Made by a program: the position numbers and the translations under genes. Of a stretch of 25,649 nt of DNA, positions 1 through 7,035 are shown one piece after another. Every line of letters starts with the position of its first letter. Within the stretch, counting starts at the first letter, position 1. The stretch comes from Gammaproteobacteria bacterium (GTDB taxonomy: Bacteria; Pseudomonadota; Gammaproteobacteria; Pseudomonadales; Halomonadaceae). The notes under the pieces are model-generated. The model saw only the letters and a program-made list of their open reading frames with translations. It searched no databases and was not told the origin of the DNA. The DNA lies in contig JAMCZP010000223.1 in assembly GCA_023485185.1 (NCBI GenBank), positions 1 to 25,649 of the forward strand, in the 5' to 3' direction.

Positions 1-500
1 GTGGTCGGAGAGCCGTACTGAGGGTAAAGCGGAAAGAACACAATCCGCTCACAGCCCTTCTCTTTCAGCCGCGTCAACACACTTTCGGTTGATGGATTGC
101 CATAGCGCATGCAGAAATCAACTTCGACATCGTCACCGTAAAGCGCTTTCAAACGCGCGGTCATTTTTTCAGTCTGGGCTCGTGTGGTTGTCAGCAGCGG
201 ACTTTCGTTCTTTTCATTGTTCCAAATACTTCGATACGCCTTACCCGATGAGAACGGACGCTTGGTCAAAATAATCAGCTGCAGCAGCGGCTGCCATTTC
301 CAGCCGGCATAATCGACAACCCGTTTATCGGAAAGAAATTCATTTAAGTAACGACGCATTGACCAGTAGTCAGTGGCATCCGGGGTTCCCAAGTTCGCTA
401 GCACAACACCTACTTTGGCTTGAGGCACCGGCGGATGATCGCTAGGTGCATGGGCCAAGCGTCCTGTACCCGGCTGATCCTTGACGACATTCTCGGTCAT
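1..500 (-). CDS. hemH: Ferrochelatase, N-terminal part (cut by window edge)
   Basis: Ferrochelatase inserts ferrous iron into protoporphyrin IX, the last step of protoheme synthesis. Reading leftward from an ATG at 498-500 gives about 166 codons open to the window edge. After a variable N-terminal stretch of about 28 residues come the family signatures GVVLANLGTPDA, then MRRYLNEFLSDKRVVD, and near the edge FCMRYGNPST followed by FFPLYPQYGSPTT, as in proteobacterial HemH. The C-terminal half with the catalytic region lies outside the window. The start is supported by an AGGAG ribosome site 8 bases upstream. The gene is divergent from the broken photolyase gene at 631, and the roughly 130 bases between them must hold its promoter, which I could not place with confidence. 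I see no frame disruption in the visible part. Confidence 0.93.
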   Translation of the reverse strand, partial: MTENVVKDQPGTGRLAHAPSDHPPVPQAKVGVVLANLGTPDATDYWSMRRYLNEFLSDKRVVDYAGWKWQPLLQLIILTKRPFSSGKAYRSIWNNEKNESPLLTTTRAQTEKMTARLKALYGDDVEVDFCMRYGNPSTESVLTRLKEKGCERIVFFPLYPQYGSPT

Positions 501-630
501 TACACTTGCTCCTGGAAAATAACGTTGGTGCTCAGCACATGTAGAAAGTGGATAAATCCTATCACTTTTCGGCACAGCGGCGGCATAAAGTTATACTATC
601 AGCATTATTTGTATAACCCTGGGACAACTC

Positions 631-1906
631 ATGTCTAAGCCTTTGCTTTTGGTACTTGGCGACCAGCTGACGTTTTCGCTGGCAACGCTACAGCAAGCAC
701 CTGCCAATGCGGTAGTAGCCCTGTGCGAAGTCGCCGAGGAAGCACGCTATGTGCCCCATCATATACACAAAATTGGCCTCTTTTTGGCGGCCATGCGTCA
801 CTTTGCCCAGGCACTGCGCGAAAAGGGTTTCCAAGTCCATTACAGCGCGCTGGATGATGCTGACAACACTCACTCAATTATCACGGAAGCCGAACGCATT
901 GCCGCCCAATATGGCTGCGACGAGGTACGCGTTGCGCGGCCTGGAGAGTGGCGCCTGTGGGAGGCTATGCAACAACGAACAACGTGGTGATGCAGTCCTT
1001 CCCTGGCGGCTCTAGGAGGATGATCGTTTTTTCACCACCCCTAATGACTTCCGCCAATGGTCGAGCGGTCGTAAACAGTTACGTTTAGAGTACTTTTACC
1101 GCGAACAGCGCAAGCGCACAGGACTATTAATGGAGGGCGATGAACCTTCGGGCGTCAGATGGAATTTCGACCACGACAATCGTCAGCCTATCGATGCATC
1201 GCTTGAATTTTCTGCGCTGCCCCAGCATCAACATGATGAACTTACTAAGACCGCGCTAGCCGATGCCCAGCGCCACTTCAGTGACCATATGGGATCCATT
1301 GAGCAGTTTAATCTACCGGTCACCCGGCGCCAGGCATTGGTCGACCTAAGGCACTTTATGCAGCACGGCTTGGCCCACTTTGGCCGCTACCAGGATGCCA
1401 TCAGTGACGCGTCGCCGTTTTTGTACCACTCGCGACTCTCTGCAGCGCTGAATATCGGCCTGTTGACACCCCATGAAGTGTGCGAGGCCGCCGTAGAGCG
1501 CTACTACGCAGGCGATGCGCCGATCAATGCCGTCGAGGGGTTTATTCGCCAGATTCTAGGCTGGCGCGAGTATGTGCGCGGGCTCTATTGGACCCAAATG
1601 CCCGCTTATAAGGCTGCCAACAAGCTCGGCTTTCAGCGCGACCCAGATGACTATCGACAATAATTACGCCCACCATATTCAGCGGCTAATGGTAACGGGT
1701 AATTTCGCTTTGCTGTGTGGGATTAAACCCGAGGCTTTATGTGATTGGTATCTAGCGGTGTACGCCGATGCCAGCGAGTGGGTAGAGCTGCCTAACACGC
1801 TGGGCATGGTCCTGCATGCAGGCGGCGGTTTGATAGGCTCCAAGCCCTACTGCGCCTCCGGTAAATATATCGACAAAATGTCTGATCACTGACAACACTG
1901 CCGCTA
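631..1906 (+). pseudogene. Broken FeS-type cryptochrome/photolyase (PhrB/CryB-like) gene
   Basis: Three pieces in two frame changes together resemble the prokaryotic photolyase-related family (FAD-dependent, with a 4Fe-4S cluster, about 510 residues). Piece 1 (631 to about 985) starts MSKPLLLVLGDQLTF and ends at a TGA at 988-990. Family-like sequence resumes one frame over, but is interrupted by TAG at 1013-1015 just before EDDRFFTTPNDFRQW. Piece 2 (about 1016-1642) carries RLEYFYREQRKRTGLLMEGD, WNFDHDNRQPI and GWREYVRGLYW. At about 1640 the sequence jumps, with loss of part of the gene, into QMTIDNNYAHHIQRLMVTGN and continues in the third frame to TGA at 1890-1892. That stop follows KMSD-H, where relatives have the first cysteine of a CxxC cluster motif; the reading then continues QHCRY. 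The gene is very unlikely to give active enzyme. Exact lesion positions are inferred from remembered relatives. Confidence 0.85.
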
Positions 1907-1957
1907 TCTCAGCGGCAACATATCGCGCTGGTGAATATTCAAGCCAGTGAATTTAAG
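1643..1957 (+). repeat. Tandem duplication, copy 1 (315 bp)
   Basis: This stretch recurs at 1996-2310 with a constant offset of 353 bases. It runs from the photolyase segment beginning CCAGATGACTATCGACAAT, through the shared TGA, into DCC-gene sequence ending GTGAATTTAAG. By eye the copies differ at 12 positions, all transitions and all within roughly the first 190 bases; the last 120 or so bases are identical. At its left end copy 1 joins upstream photolyase sequence at CAGCGCG, a heptamer that also precedes copy 2. Confidence 0.95.
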
Positions 1958-2259
1958 AATGCCGATACCGATATGCGCTGCCTACAGCGCGCGATCCAGA
2001 TGACTATCGACAATAGCTACGCCCACCATATTCAGCGGCTAATGGTGACAGGTAATTTCGCTTTGCTGTGCGGGGTTAAACCCGAGGCTTTATGTGATTG
2101 GTATCTAGCGGTGTACGCCGATGCCAGCGAGTGGGTAGAGCTGCCTAACACACTGGGCATGGTTCTACATGCAGACGGCGGCTTGATGGGCTCCAAGCCC
2201 TACTGCGCCTCCGGTAAATATATCGACAAAATGTCTGATCACTGACAACACTGCCGCTA
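1931..2259 (+). pseudogene. Chimeric second photolyase fragment made by the duplication
   Basis: Starting in frame at a GTG (1931), nine residues of DCC-family sequence (NIQASEFK) run directly into photolyase sequence NADTDMRCLQRAI, then QMTIDNSYAHHIQ and KPEALCDWYLAVYADASEW, ending at TGA 2243-2245. The segment 1958-1995, absent from copy 1, carries the DMRCL cysteine that I recall as an FeS-cluster ligand in Agrobacterium PhrB relatives. Copy 2 keeps the more family-like HADGGLMGSKPY where copy 1 has HAGGGLIGSKPY. The 104-codon reading frame is open, but there is no ribosome site of note and the product would be an isolated C-terminal scrap of the enzyme. I treat it as debris of duplication, not as a gene. 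Confidence 0.8.
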
Positions 2260-2310
2260 TCTCAGCGGCAACATATCGCGCTGGTGAATATTCAAGCCAG
2301 TGAATTTAAG
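1996..2310 (+). repeat. Tandem duplication, copy 2 (315 bp)
   Basis: Second copy of 1643-1957. It is preceded by 38 bases (1958-1995) that supply photolyase sequence missing before copy 1, and followed directly by the rest of the DCC-family remnant. Both copies carry the same in-frame TGA and the same photolyase-to-DCC junction, so both lesions existed before, or were copied during, the duplication. Confidence 0.95.
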
Positions 2311-2546
2311 CCCAGGAGCATGGCCAAGACTTTGCCGCCATGATGGGGCAACTGCACCTGCGCAACAGCCTAGGAGCGTGGTATATCGGGATGGATGCCA
2401 GCCGTGCCCTCTATGCTGTGTTGGGCTACCGGCGGCTGGTGAGATTTTCGTGCTTACCGGGAGTACGCGGCTTAATGAACGCCGGTTACCGGTTTTTTGC
2501 CCGTCGCCGCATTCGGCTCGGGCAGTGGTGGGAAAAACTAACCTAG
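2260..2546 (+). pseudogene. Remnant of a DCC-family (DUF393) thiol-disulfide oxidoreductase-like gene
   Basis: The reading SQRQHIALVNIQASEF (2260-2307) shifts frame at about 2308-2312 and continues QEHGQDFAAMMGQLHLRN, then WYIGMDASRALYAVLGYRRL and GYRFFARRRIRLGQWWE to a stop at 2544-2546. This matches the C-terminal two thirds of DUF393/DCC proteins. The N-terminal DxxCPLC segment that gives the family its name is absent, replaced by photolyase sequence, so this is a 5'-truncated and frameshifted remnant. An ATG at 2340 could start a 68-residue product, but it has no visible ribosome site. DCC-family and photolyase-related genes can be neighbours, so a deletion between two adjacent genes is the simplest source of the fusion; that is inference. 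Confidence 0.75.
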
Positions 2547-2551
2547 AAAAG

Positions 2552-2776
2552 CTAGCTTAAAAAACAGCTTAAAAAAACGAGCGGCATTTTAAGCTCCATG
2601 TAAACATCATCTAGCGAGCGAAACAGCATTGGTTTACCCCGCTGCATAAGCATATGGCGCTCGGCTTCAACGTCTTCTAACTCGATTTGATAAAAACGGC
2701 TGCCCGAATGGGTAATCACGCGTATTTCAAAATTGTCGTGACTCGCGACAAACTGTTTTAGATCCTTCAGTTCCAT
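2552..2776 (-). CDS. Small DUF6482-like protein, C terminus probably truncated
   Basis: This 74-residue protein starts MELKDLKQFVASHDNFEIRV and contains an SGSRFYQIELED strand pair and a RGKPMLFRSLDDVYMELK segment. The pattern resembles small DUF6482 proteins of Halomonas and Pseudomonas, whose function is unknown. Relatives as I recall them run to about 100 residues with a charged tail after the LDDVYxELK helix; here that position reads MPLVFLSCFLS and stops, which looks like a frameshift or deletion product. A strong AGGAGG site 5 bases before the ATG shows the start is real. The gene abuts, tail to tail, the decayed DCC remnant, so its 3' end may have been lost in the same rearrangement. 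The family call is moderate, the truncation tentative. Confidence 0.65.
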   Translation of the reverse strand: MELKDLKQFVASHDNFEIRVITHSGSRFYQIELEDVEAERHMLMQRGKPMLFRSLDDVYMELKMPLVFLSCFLS

Positions 2777-2802
2777 GGCTCCCTCCTATTATTTGTATAC
2801 AT

Positions 2803-2831
2803 CATCGGGCACAGCATGCCTGTACCCGATG
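2803..2831. promoter_or_regulatory. Inverted repeat upstream of the DUF6482-like gene
   Basis: Arms CATCGGGCACAG and CTGTACCCGATG pair over 12 positions with one C/A mismatch around a 5-base loop (CATGC). It lies 27-55 bases upstream of the minus-strand ATG at 2776. No U-run follows on either strand, so an operator or 5'-leader hairpin fits better than a terminator. Confidence 0.5.
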
Positions 2832-2962
2832 ACATTCCTGTTGCCTGATTATTGCAATGTTATGACGGTCTCCATCGTCAAAACATTCAACACCTCTACA
2901 TTTAATAACTAGGATGGCAACAGTGCAAGAGAGTTCCTGACCAAAGAGTCAACAAACAGTGC

Positions 2963-3259
2963 TTAACGTTGATATTCAGAAGGGTCGATGGCTTTACCAA
3001 GCGAATTACGGTCGATCCAATTACCGCCTTTTGTTTCCTTGTAGCGGAAAACCACCTTATCCCCTACTGCGACAGGAAGCTCGCCATCTTCAGTTTGGTA
3101 GCTATACTTTTCACCCTCCACGACTAAGTGGTAACGGTAAAGATCAGGCATACCTAGCCACTCTTTAAAAGGTCCTTCACGCTCTAACGACTGCAACTCA
3201 CCGCGACCTTCTAGCTTAGGAAGACGCTGCCGATTTCCGCGCCGAAATCCACCTGCCAT
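2963..3259 (-). CDS. Conserved-looking hypothetical protein, 98 aa
   Basis: I do not recognise this protein. It begins MAGGFRRGNRQRLPKLEGRG, a basic N-terminal region without a signal peptide. It is followed by a stretch of alternating hydrophobic and polar residues that would suit a small beta barrel: LYRYHLVVEGEKYSYQTED, then VGDKVVFRYKETKGGNWID. The VGDKVVFRY segment is reminiscent of OB- or SH3-like barrels, but that is only a resemblance. A GGGAG ribosome site lies 6 bases before the ATG, so the start is credible. It lies 80 bases downstream of dnaB on the same strand with no terminator visible, so it may be read through from dnaB. Codon use looks like its neighbours. Confidence 0.7.
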   Translation of the reverse strand: MAGGFRRGNRQRLPKLEGRGELQSLEREGPFKEWLGMPDLYRYHLVVEGEKYSYQTEDGELPVAVGDKVVFRYKETKGGNWIDRNSLGKAIDPSEYQR

Positions 3260-3338
3260 TTGCTACTCCCGTTATCTACATTTCTGGGTGAGGCATTATA
3301 CGAGCTTACTCCCCATCCTCAAGTTAATCAGAGACTGC

Positions 3339-4727
3339 TTAATCACCGAAAGCTTCGCCGTAACTATCAGGGGCCAAATCTTCGAAGCGGGTATATTTAC
3401 CAATAAACGCCATATGCACCGTACCGATAGGCCCGTTACGCTGCTTACCAATAATTAACTCAGCGATGCCCTGGTTATCGGGATTATCTGGGTTATAAAC
3501 CTCATCACGATAAACGAAGGCGATAACATCCGCATCCTGCTCGATGGCGCCTGACTCACGTAGATCCGACATAACCGGCCGCTTGTTGGGGCGCTGCTCC
3601 AAAGAGCGGTTTAGCTGTGAAAGTGCGACCACAGGGCAGTTAAATTCTTTTGCCAACCCTTTTAAGGAGCGCGAGATTTCAGAAATTTCCCCAGTACGGT
3701 TTTCATTGAAACCGGGAATCTGCATGAGCTGAAGGTAATCGATCATTACCAGCGCTATGTTGCCATGCTCACGCACGACTCGGCGCAGCCGTGAGCGCAT
3801 TTCATTAGGTGATAAGGCCGCGGTATCGTCGATAAACAGCTGTTTGTCTTTAAGCAGGTTAACTGCGGAAGTTAAACGCGGCCAATCCTCATCTTCCAAC
3901 TGACCAGTCCGCACACGGGTTTGATCAATCCTACCCAGCGACGATAGCATCCTCAGCATCAGCGATTCGGCGGGCATCTCCATGGAGAACACCATCACCG
4001 GCTTGTCGCTAGAAATAACCGCATGTTCAACCAAGTTCATGGCGAAGGTGGTTTTACCCATTGATGGTCGCCCTGCAATAACCACCATGTCCGAAGGCTG
4101 TAGACCCGTGGTCATCTCATCCAGGTCACGGAAACCGGTTGAAAGCCCGGTCATTTCACCTTTGAGGTTAAATAGCTCATCAATGCGATCAACGGCCTTG
4201 GTTAACAGCTCACTCATGCCGATAGGACCGCCGGTTTTTGGGCGCTCCTCAGCAATCTGGAAGACTAACCGTTCGGCTTCGTTAAGCAGTTCATCCGCCG
4301 GACGCCCTTGAGGGGAAAAGGCACTATCCGCGATTTGGTTAGCAGCGCGAATCAGTTTACGCAGTGTGGCGCGCTCGCGGACGATATCAGCGTAGGCGCG
4401 AATATTACTCGCAGAGGGCGTATTACGCGCAAGCTCGGCCAGAAATGCCAAGCCACCCACCGTGTCTAATTGATCTCGTGCTTCGAGGGCTTCAGAGAGC
4501 GTCACCACGTCTAAAGGCTGAGCAGATTCGGCCAGATGAACCATCACGTTGAACACCAAACGGTGCTCGTAGCGGTAGAAATCATCCGCCACCAAGCGCT
4601 CTGAAACGTTGTCCCAGGCTTGGTTGTCCAGCATCAGCCCGCCCAGTACCGACTGCTCTGCCTCAAGCGAATGCGGCGGCAGCTTTAGCGCTGCCGTTTC
4701 CTGATCAGCAGAAGGCTGGTCCTGCAT
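3339..4727 (-). CDS. dnaB: Replicative DNA helicase DnaB
   Basis: Hexameric 5'-3' helicase that unwinds DNA at the replication fork and is loaded at oriC with DnaC or DciA. I start it at the ATG at 4725-4727 (MQDQPSADQE), because AAGGAG lies 6 bases before it; an in-frame ATG 21 bases upstream has no such site. The product is 462 residues, normal for the family. The N-terminal primase-interacting domain (about 15-120, PHSLEAEQSVLGGLMLD) precedes the RecA-like ATPase domain: Walker A GRPSMGKT at 219-226, FSMEMP with the likely catalytic Glu at 250, Walker B VMIDYLQLM at 327-335, then ALSQLNRSLE and SDLRESGAIEQDAD. All key residues are present and there is no intein. It lies downstream of rplI, separated by a strong terminator, so it probably has its own promoter. 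Confidence 0.98.
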   Translation of the reverse strand: MQDQPSADQETAALKLPPHSLEAEQSVLGGLMLDNQAWDNVSERLVADDFYRYEHRLVFNVMVHLAESAQPLDVVTLSEALEARDQLDTVGGLAFLAELARNTPSASNIRAYADIVRERATLRKLIRAANQIADSAFSPQGRPADELLNEAERLVFQIAEERPKTGGPIGMSELLTKAVDRIDELFNLKGEMTGLSTGFRDLDEMTTGLQPSDMVVIAGRPSMGKTTFAMNLVEHAVISSDKPVMVFSMEMPAESLMLRMLSSLGRIDQTRVRTGQLEDEDWPRLTSAVNLLKDKQLFIDDTAALSPNEMRSRLRRVVREHGNIALVMIDYLQLMQIPGFNENRTGEISEISRSLKGLAKEFNCPVVALSQLNRSLEQRPNKRPVMSDLRESGAIEQDADVIAFVYRDEVYNPDNPDNQGIAELIIGKQRNGPIGTVHMAFIGKYTRFEDLAPDSYGEAFGD

Positions 4728-4803
4728 AGCGAGCTCCTTTAAACACAACGGCGTAGCCAGTGAAAATGCTTATCTTAGTCACCACGCTCCATTGTGACTA
4801 TAA

Positions 4804-4831
4804 ACACTGATTAGACTACCCACACTGATTA
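4804..4831. repeat. Spaced direct repeat upstream of dnaB
   Basis: ACACTGATTA occurs at 4804-4813 and again at 4822-4831, an 18-base step, 77-104 bases upstream of the dnaB start. A repeated decamer in a promoter region could bind a regulator, but no known site was recognised. Confidence 0.4.
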
Positions 4832-4925
4832 ATAATGGATCGAGTAGACGTTGGCTAAAAAAAACTGCGCGGTGGCACAGTTCGCTTTTAGTCAACCCCA
4901 GCAACAACTAATACTCAGCCAAAAC

Positions 4926-4955
4926 AAAAGGCGCGGGAGGGAACCCGCGCCTTTT
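4926..4955 (-). terminator. Rho-independent terminator after rplI
   Basis: AAAAGGCGCGGG and CCCGCGCCTTTT form a perfect 12-bp stem with a 6-base loop. On the minus strand it is followed by TTTTGTTTT, and it sits 42 bases past the rplI stop codon. It separates the rpsF-rplI genes from dnaB. Confidence 0.92.
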
Positions 4956-4996
4956 GAGGCGTGTTAGCGTAACTAGTTACTTAACGTAATGACTAG

Positions 4997-5443
4997 TTAC
5001 TCTGCGACTACCACTACGCGTACAACGGCATCCACTTCAGCGTGCAAGTGAAGGGCGATGTCGTATTCGCCAGTTTGGCGAATCGGGCCATTCGGCATGC
5101 GCACTTCGCTCTTGGCAACATCGATGCCGGCAGAGGAAATGGCGTCAGCCAAATCACGCGGACCGATGGAACCGAACAGCTTGCCTTCATCGCCTGCTTT
5201 AGAAACCAAAGACAGTTCGATGTCGTTTAGCTGCTCAGCACGCGCTTCGGCTTCAGCCTTACGCTCAGCGGCTTGCGCTTCGAGCTCAGCACGCTGTGCT
5301 TCAAACGCTTCGATGTTATCTTTAGTGGCCGGTACGGCTAAGCCGTAAGGCACTAAGTAGTTACGACCATAACCAGGCTTTACAGTGACCTTGTCACCCA
5401 GGCCGCCCAGCTTACCAATGTTGTCGAGCAGAATGACTTCCAT
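4997..5443 (-). CDS. rplI: 50S ribosomal protein L9
   Basis: L9 binds 23S rRNA near the base of the L1 stalk and helps hold translational fidelity and frame. The 148-residue product is a normal length. The N-terminal domain [19 protein letters not shown] and the [17 protein letters not shown] segment are diagnostic. A long charged connecting helix ([27 protein letters not shown], about residues 46-72) leads to the C-terminal domain with [14 protein letters not shown]. It is the last gene of the run rpsF-rpsR-membrane protein-rplI and is followed by a strong terminator. It begins 15 bases after the stop of the membrane protein gene, and AAGAGGTTTACGAG precedes its ATG, so it is probably co-transcribed with that gene. 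Confidence 0.98.
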   Translation of the reverse strand: MEVILLDNIGKLGGLGDKVTVKPGYGRNYLVPYGLAVPATKDNIEAFEAQRAELEAQAAERKAEAEARAEQLNDIELSLVSKAGDEGKLFGSIGPRDLADAISSAGIDVAKSEVRMPNGPIRQTGEYDIALHLHAEVDAVVRVVVVAE

Positions 5444-5458
5444 CTCGTAAACCTCTTG

Positions 5459-6313
5459 TCAGTTGCTGCGGGCAAGGCGTGCGCGAACGTTCGCGAATGT
5501 ATCAATCAGCCCCAACAGCAGCACAATGAGAATCGTGGGCCAGGTCGTGATTAACAGCACATAAAATGCTACCAACCACAGCCCGTTCATCCCCTTTAAT
5601 CCAATAAACCCGTGCACTAACGCAACGCCAGCCACCAAAAGCGGAACCCAGCCAAGCATGGCCAGTGCGTGAGCACCCAGCACCATACCTGCCACCCCGA
5701 TAACTACCAAAATGGCTAGCTCTTTAGGGGTTAAGCGCAATGCATGAAACTCTTCGCGAAAGCCACCAGGGTTATACAACCCGGCCTGCCAACTTCTCGC
5801 GAGTGCCAAACACACTATCGCTGCCAACAGCACTACTAATCCCGTTACACCCCCTACCACTAATGCAGCAAGGGTCTGGGTATCGTAGCCCTGATTGGAA
5901 AATTCCGTGAGCATGCGATCCACTTCTTCTGAACCTTCACGCAGTTGCTCAAGCATTAGCTCTGTGCCACCTGGCGGTGTGAAGATGCCAAGCTGAACCA
6001 TCACTGCAGCGACCAATGTCCCTACAATTAACGTTTCACCCCAACGCATCCTCTCGCGCAGAATGACGGCCATCAGCGTCACCAGCAGTACGCTAGCAAG
6101 CGGAATGACATCACCCTGAGCCCACCACCAGCCAGCCGGTAGCGCTGCAGCAATAATCACCGGCAGCGCAGGCGCGAAGCCCTTGCGTAGGGTCATCAAT
6201 GCGGCGATGGCTGCCCCTAACCAGAACAGCCAAGGCACTAGCGTTGTCAGGGCCGCCACGCCTGCAGCGTAAGGCGTACCCCGCATTAGCCATCGGGCTA
6301 GTGCCAGCATCAC
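5459..6313 (-). CDS. DUF2232-like integral membrane protein
   Basis: This 284-residue, very hydrophobic protein has about eight predicted membrane segments, separated in the middle by a polar loop (about residues 118-147, LEQLREGSEEVDRMLTEFSNQGYD). A similar unnamed membrane gene sits between rpsR and rplI in Pseudomonas and related genera; those proteins belong to the YybS/DUF2232 group, whose function is unknown. The family assignment here rests mainly on position and topology. The start is either GTG at 6311-6313 or the adjacent ATG at 6308-6310. Neither has a strong ribosome site, and the rpsR stop codon lies only about 10 bases upstream, so translation is probably coupled to rpsR. Confidence 0.8.
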   Translation of the reverse strand: MMLALARWLMRGTPYAAGVAALTTLVPWLFWLGAAIAALMTLRKGFAPALPVIIAAALPAGWWWAQGDVIPLASVLLVTLMAVILRERMRWGETLIVGTLVAAVMVQLGIFTPPGGTELMLEQLREGSEEVDRMLTEFSNQGYDTQTLAALVVGGVTGLVVLLAAIVCLALARSWQAGLYNPGGFREEFHALRLTPKELAILVVIGVAGMVLGAHALAMLGWVPLLVAGVALVHGFIGLKGMNGLWLVAFYVLLITTWPTILIVLLLGLIDTFANVRARLARSN

Positions 6314-6322
6314 GTTAAACGC

Positions 6323-6550
6323 TTACTGGTGGCTATCGGAGTAGGGCAGCAACGCCAGATAACGCGAACGCTTAATAGCGGTCGCCAACTGACGCTGATA
6401 GCGTGCTTTGGTACCGGTAATACGGCTTGGAACGATCTTGCCGGTTTCGGTGATGTAAGCCTTCAGCGTGTCCAGATCTTTGTAATCGATCTGCTTGATG
6501 CCTTCAGCGGTGAAGCGGCAAAACTTACGGCGACGGAAAAAACGTGCCAT
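6323..6550 (-). CDS. rpsR: 30S ribosomal protein S18
   Basis: S18 forms a heterodimer with S6 and binds the central domain of 16S rRNA on the 30S platform. The 75-residue product is the usual length, with the typical basic start [13 protein letters not shown], then [19 protein letters not shown] and [20 protein letters not shown]. An AAGGAGCTAGTCC ribosome site precedes the ATG. It follows rpsF, and in the unmutated order the rpsF stop would be at 6584-6586, 33 bases upstream. In the present sequence rpsF stops earlier (6669), leaving a longer untranslated gap before rpsR; this might weaken any translational coupling. Confidence 0.98.
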   Translation of the reverse strand: MARFFRRRKFCRFTAEGIKQIDYKDLDTLKAYITETGKIVPSRITGTKARYQRQLATAIKRSRYLALLPYSDSHQ

Positions 6551-6668
6551 GGACTAGCTCCTTAAAACGTGCAGTGAATAAAATCAGGCAGTTTCTTCTT
6601 CTTCAGCGCGCGGTCTTTCTTCGCGACGCGGACGTTTTTCTTCTGCCGGTTTCATCATCGGGGAAGCT

Positions 6669-6980
6669 TCAGTAACAGCTTCTTTGCAGCGAACAAGCTT
6701 CTTTGCAGCGAACAACTAAGCTGCGGATGATGGCGTCGTTGAAACGGAAGATGTTCTCGATTTCTTCGAGAGTCTCGCCAGAACATTCGACGTTCATCAG
6801 CACGTAGTGGGCTTTGTGGATCTTGTTGATCGGGTAAGCCAAGTGACGACGGCCCCAATCTTCTAGACGGTGCACAGTGCCGCTATTTTCAGTAACGATG
6901 CTGGTGTAGCGCTCGACCATAGCCGGCACCTGCTCGCTTTGATCCGGGTGGACCATAAACACGATTTCGTAATGACGCAT
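6669..6980 (-). CDS. rpsF: 30S ribosomal protein S6, C-terminal tail lost by a frameshift
   Basis: S6 pairs with S18 on the 30S platform. The ATG at 6978-6980 has AAGGAG 5 bases upstream, and the first 95 residues ([20 protein letters not shown] through [18 protein letters not shown]) form a complete S6 fold. Then a perfect 19-bp tandem duplication (6678-6715) shifts the frame and the protein ends CSLQRSCY, 103 residues in all. Removing one repeat copy restores [10 protein letters not shown] and a charged tail ending in EEEETA with a stop at 6584-6586, giving 125 residues as expected. In E. coli RimK adds glutamates to the S6 C terminus; the acidic end that could accept them is missing here. 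The globular domain is intact, so the product may still function. A sequencing or assembly error cannot be excluded. Confidence 0.93.
   Translation of the reverse strand: MRHYEIVFMVHPDQSEQVPAMVERYTSIVTENSGTVHRLEDWGRRHLAYPINKIHKAHYVLMNVECSGETLEEIENIFRFNDAIIRSLVVRCKEACSLQRSCY
6678..6715. repeat. Perfect 19-bp tandem duplication inside rpsF
   Basis: GCTTCTTTGCAGCGAACAA occurs at 6678-6696 and is repeated immediately at 6697-6715 with no mismatch. Nineteen is not a multiple of three, so it shifts the rpsF frame at codon 96. Confidence 0.98.
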
Positions 6981-7035
6981 GGGATCTCCTTGCGGTTTGA
7001 CAGCTTCCTTTGTGTGTTACTGCTAAACACAGCCA

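Noticed and set aside
749..1015. 88-codon plus-strand frame overlapping the photolyase start
   Set aside because: Most of it is the wrong frame of the photolyase gene. Only its last few codons (about 977-1012) read as family-like sequence after the frameshift, and it ends at the TAG that interrupts that gene.
4727..4748. Longer dnaB start seven codons upstream
   Set aside because: The ribosome site AAGGAG lies inside that extension, directly before the internal ATG at 4725-4727, so the shorter start is used.
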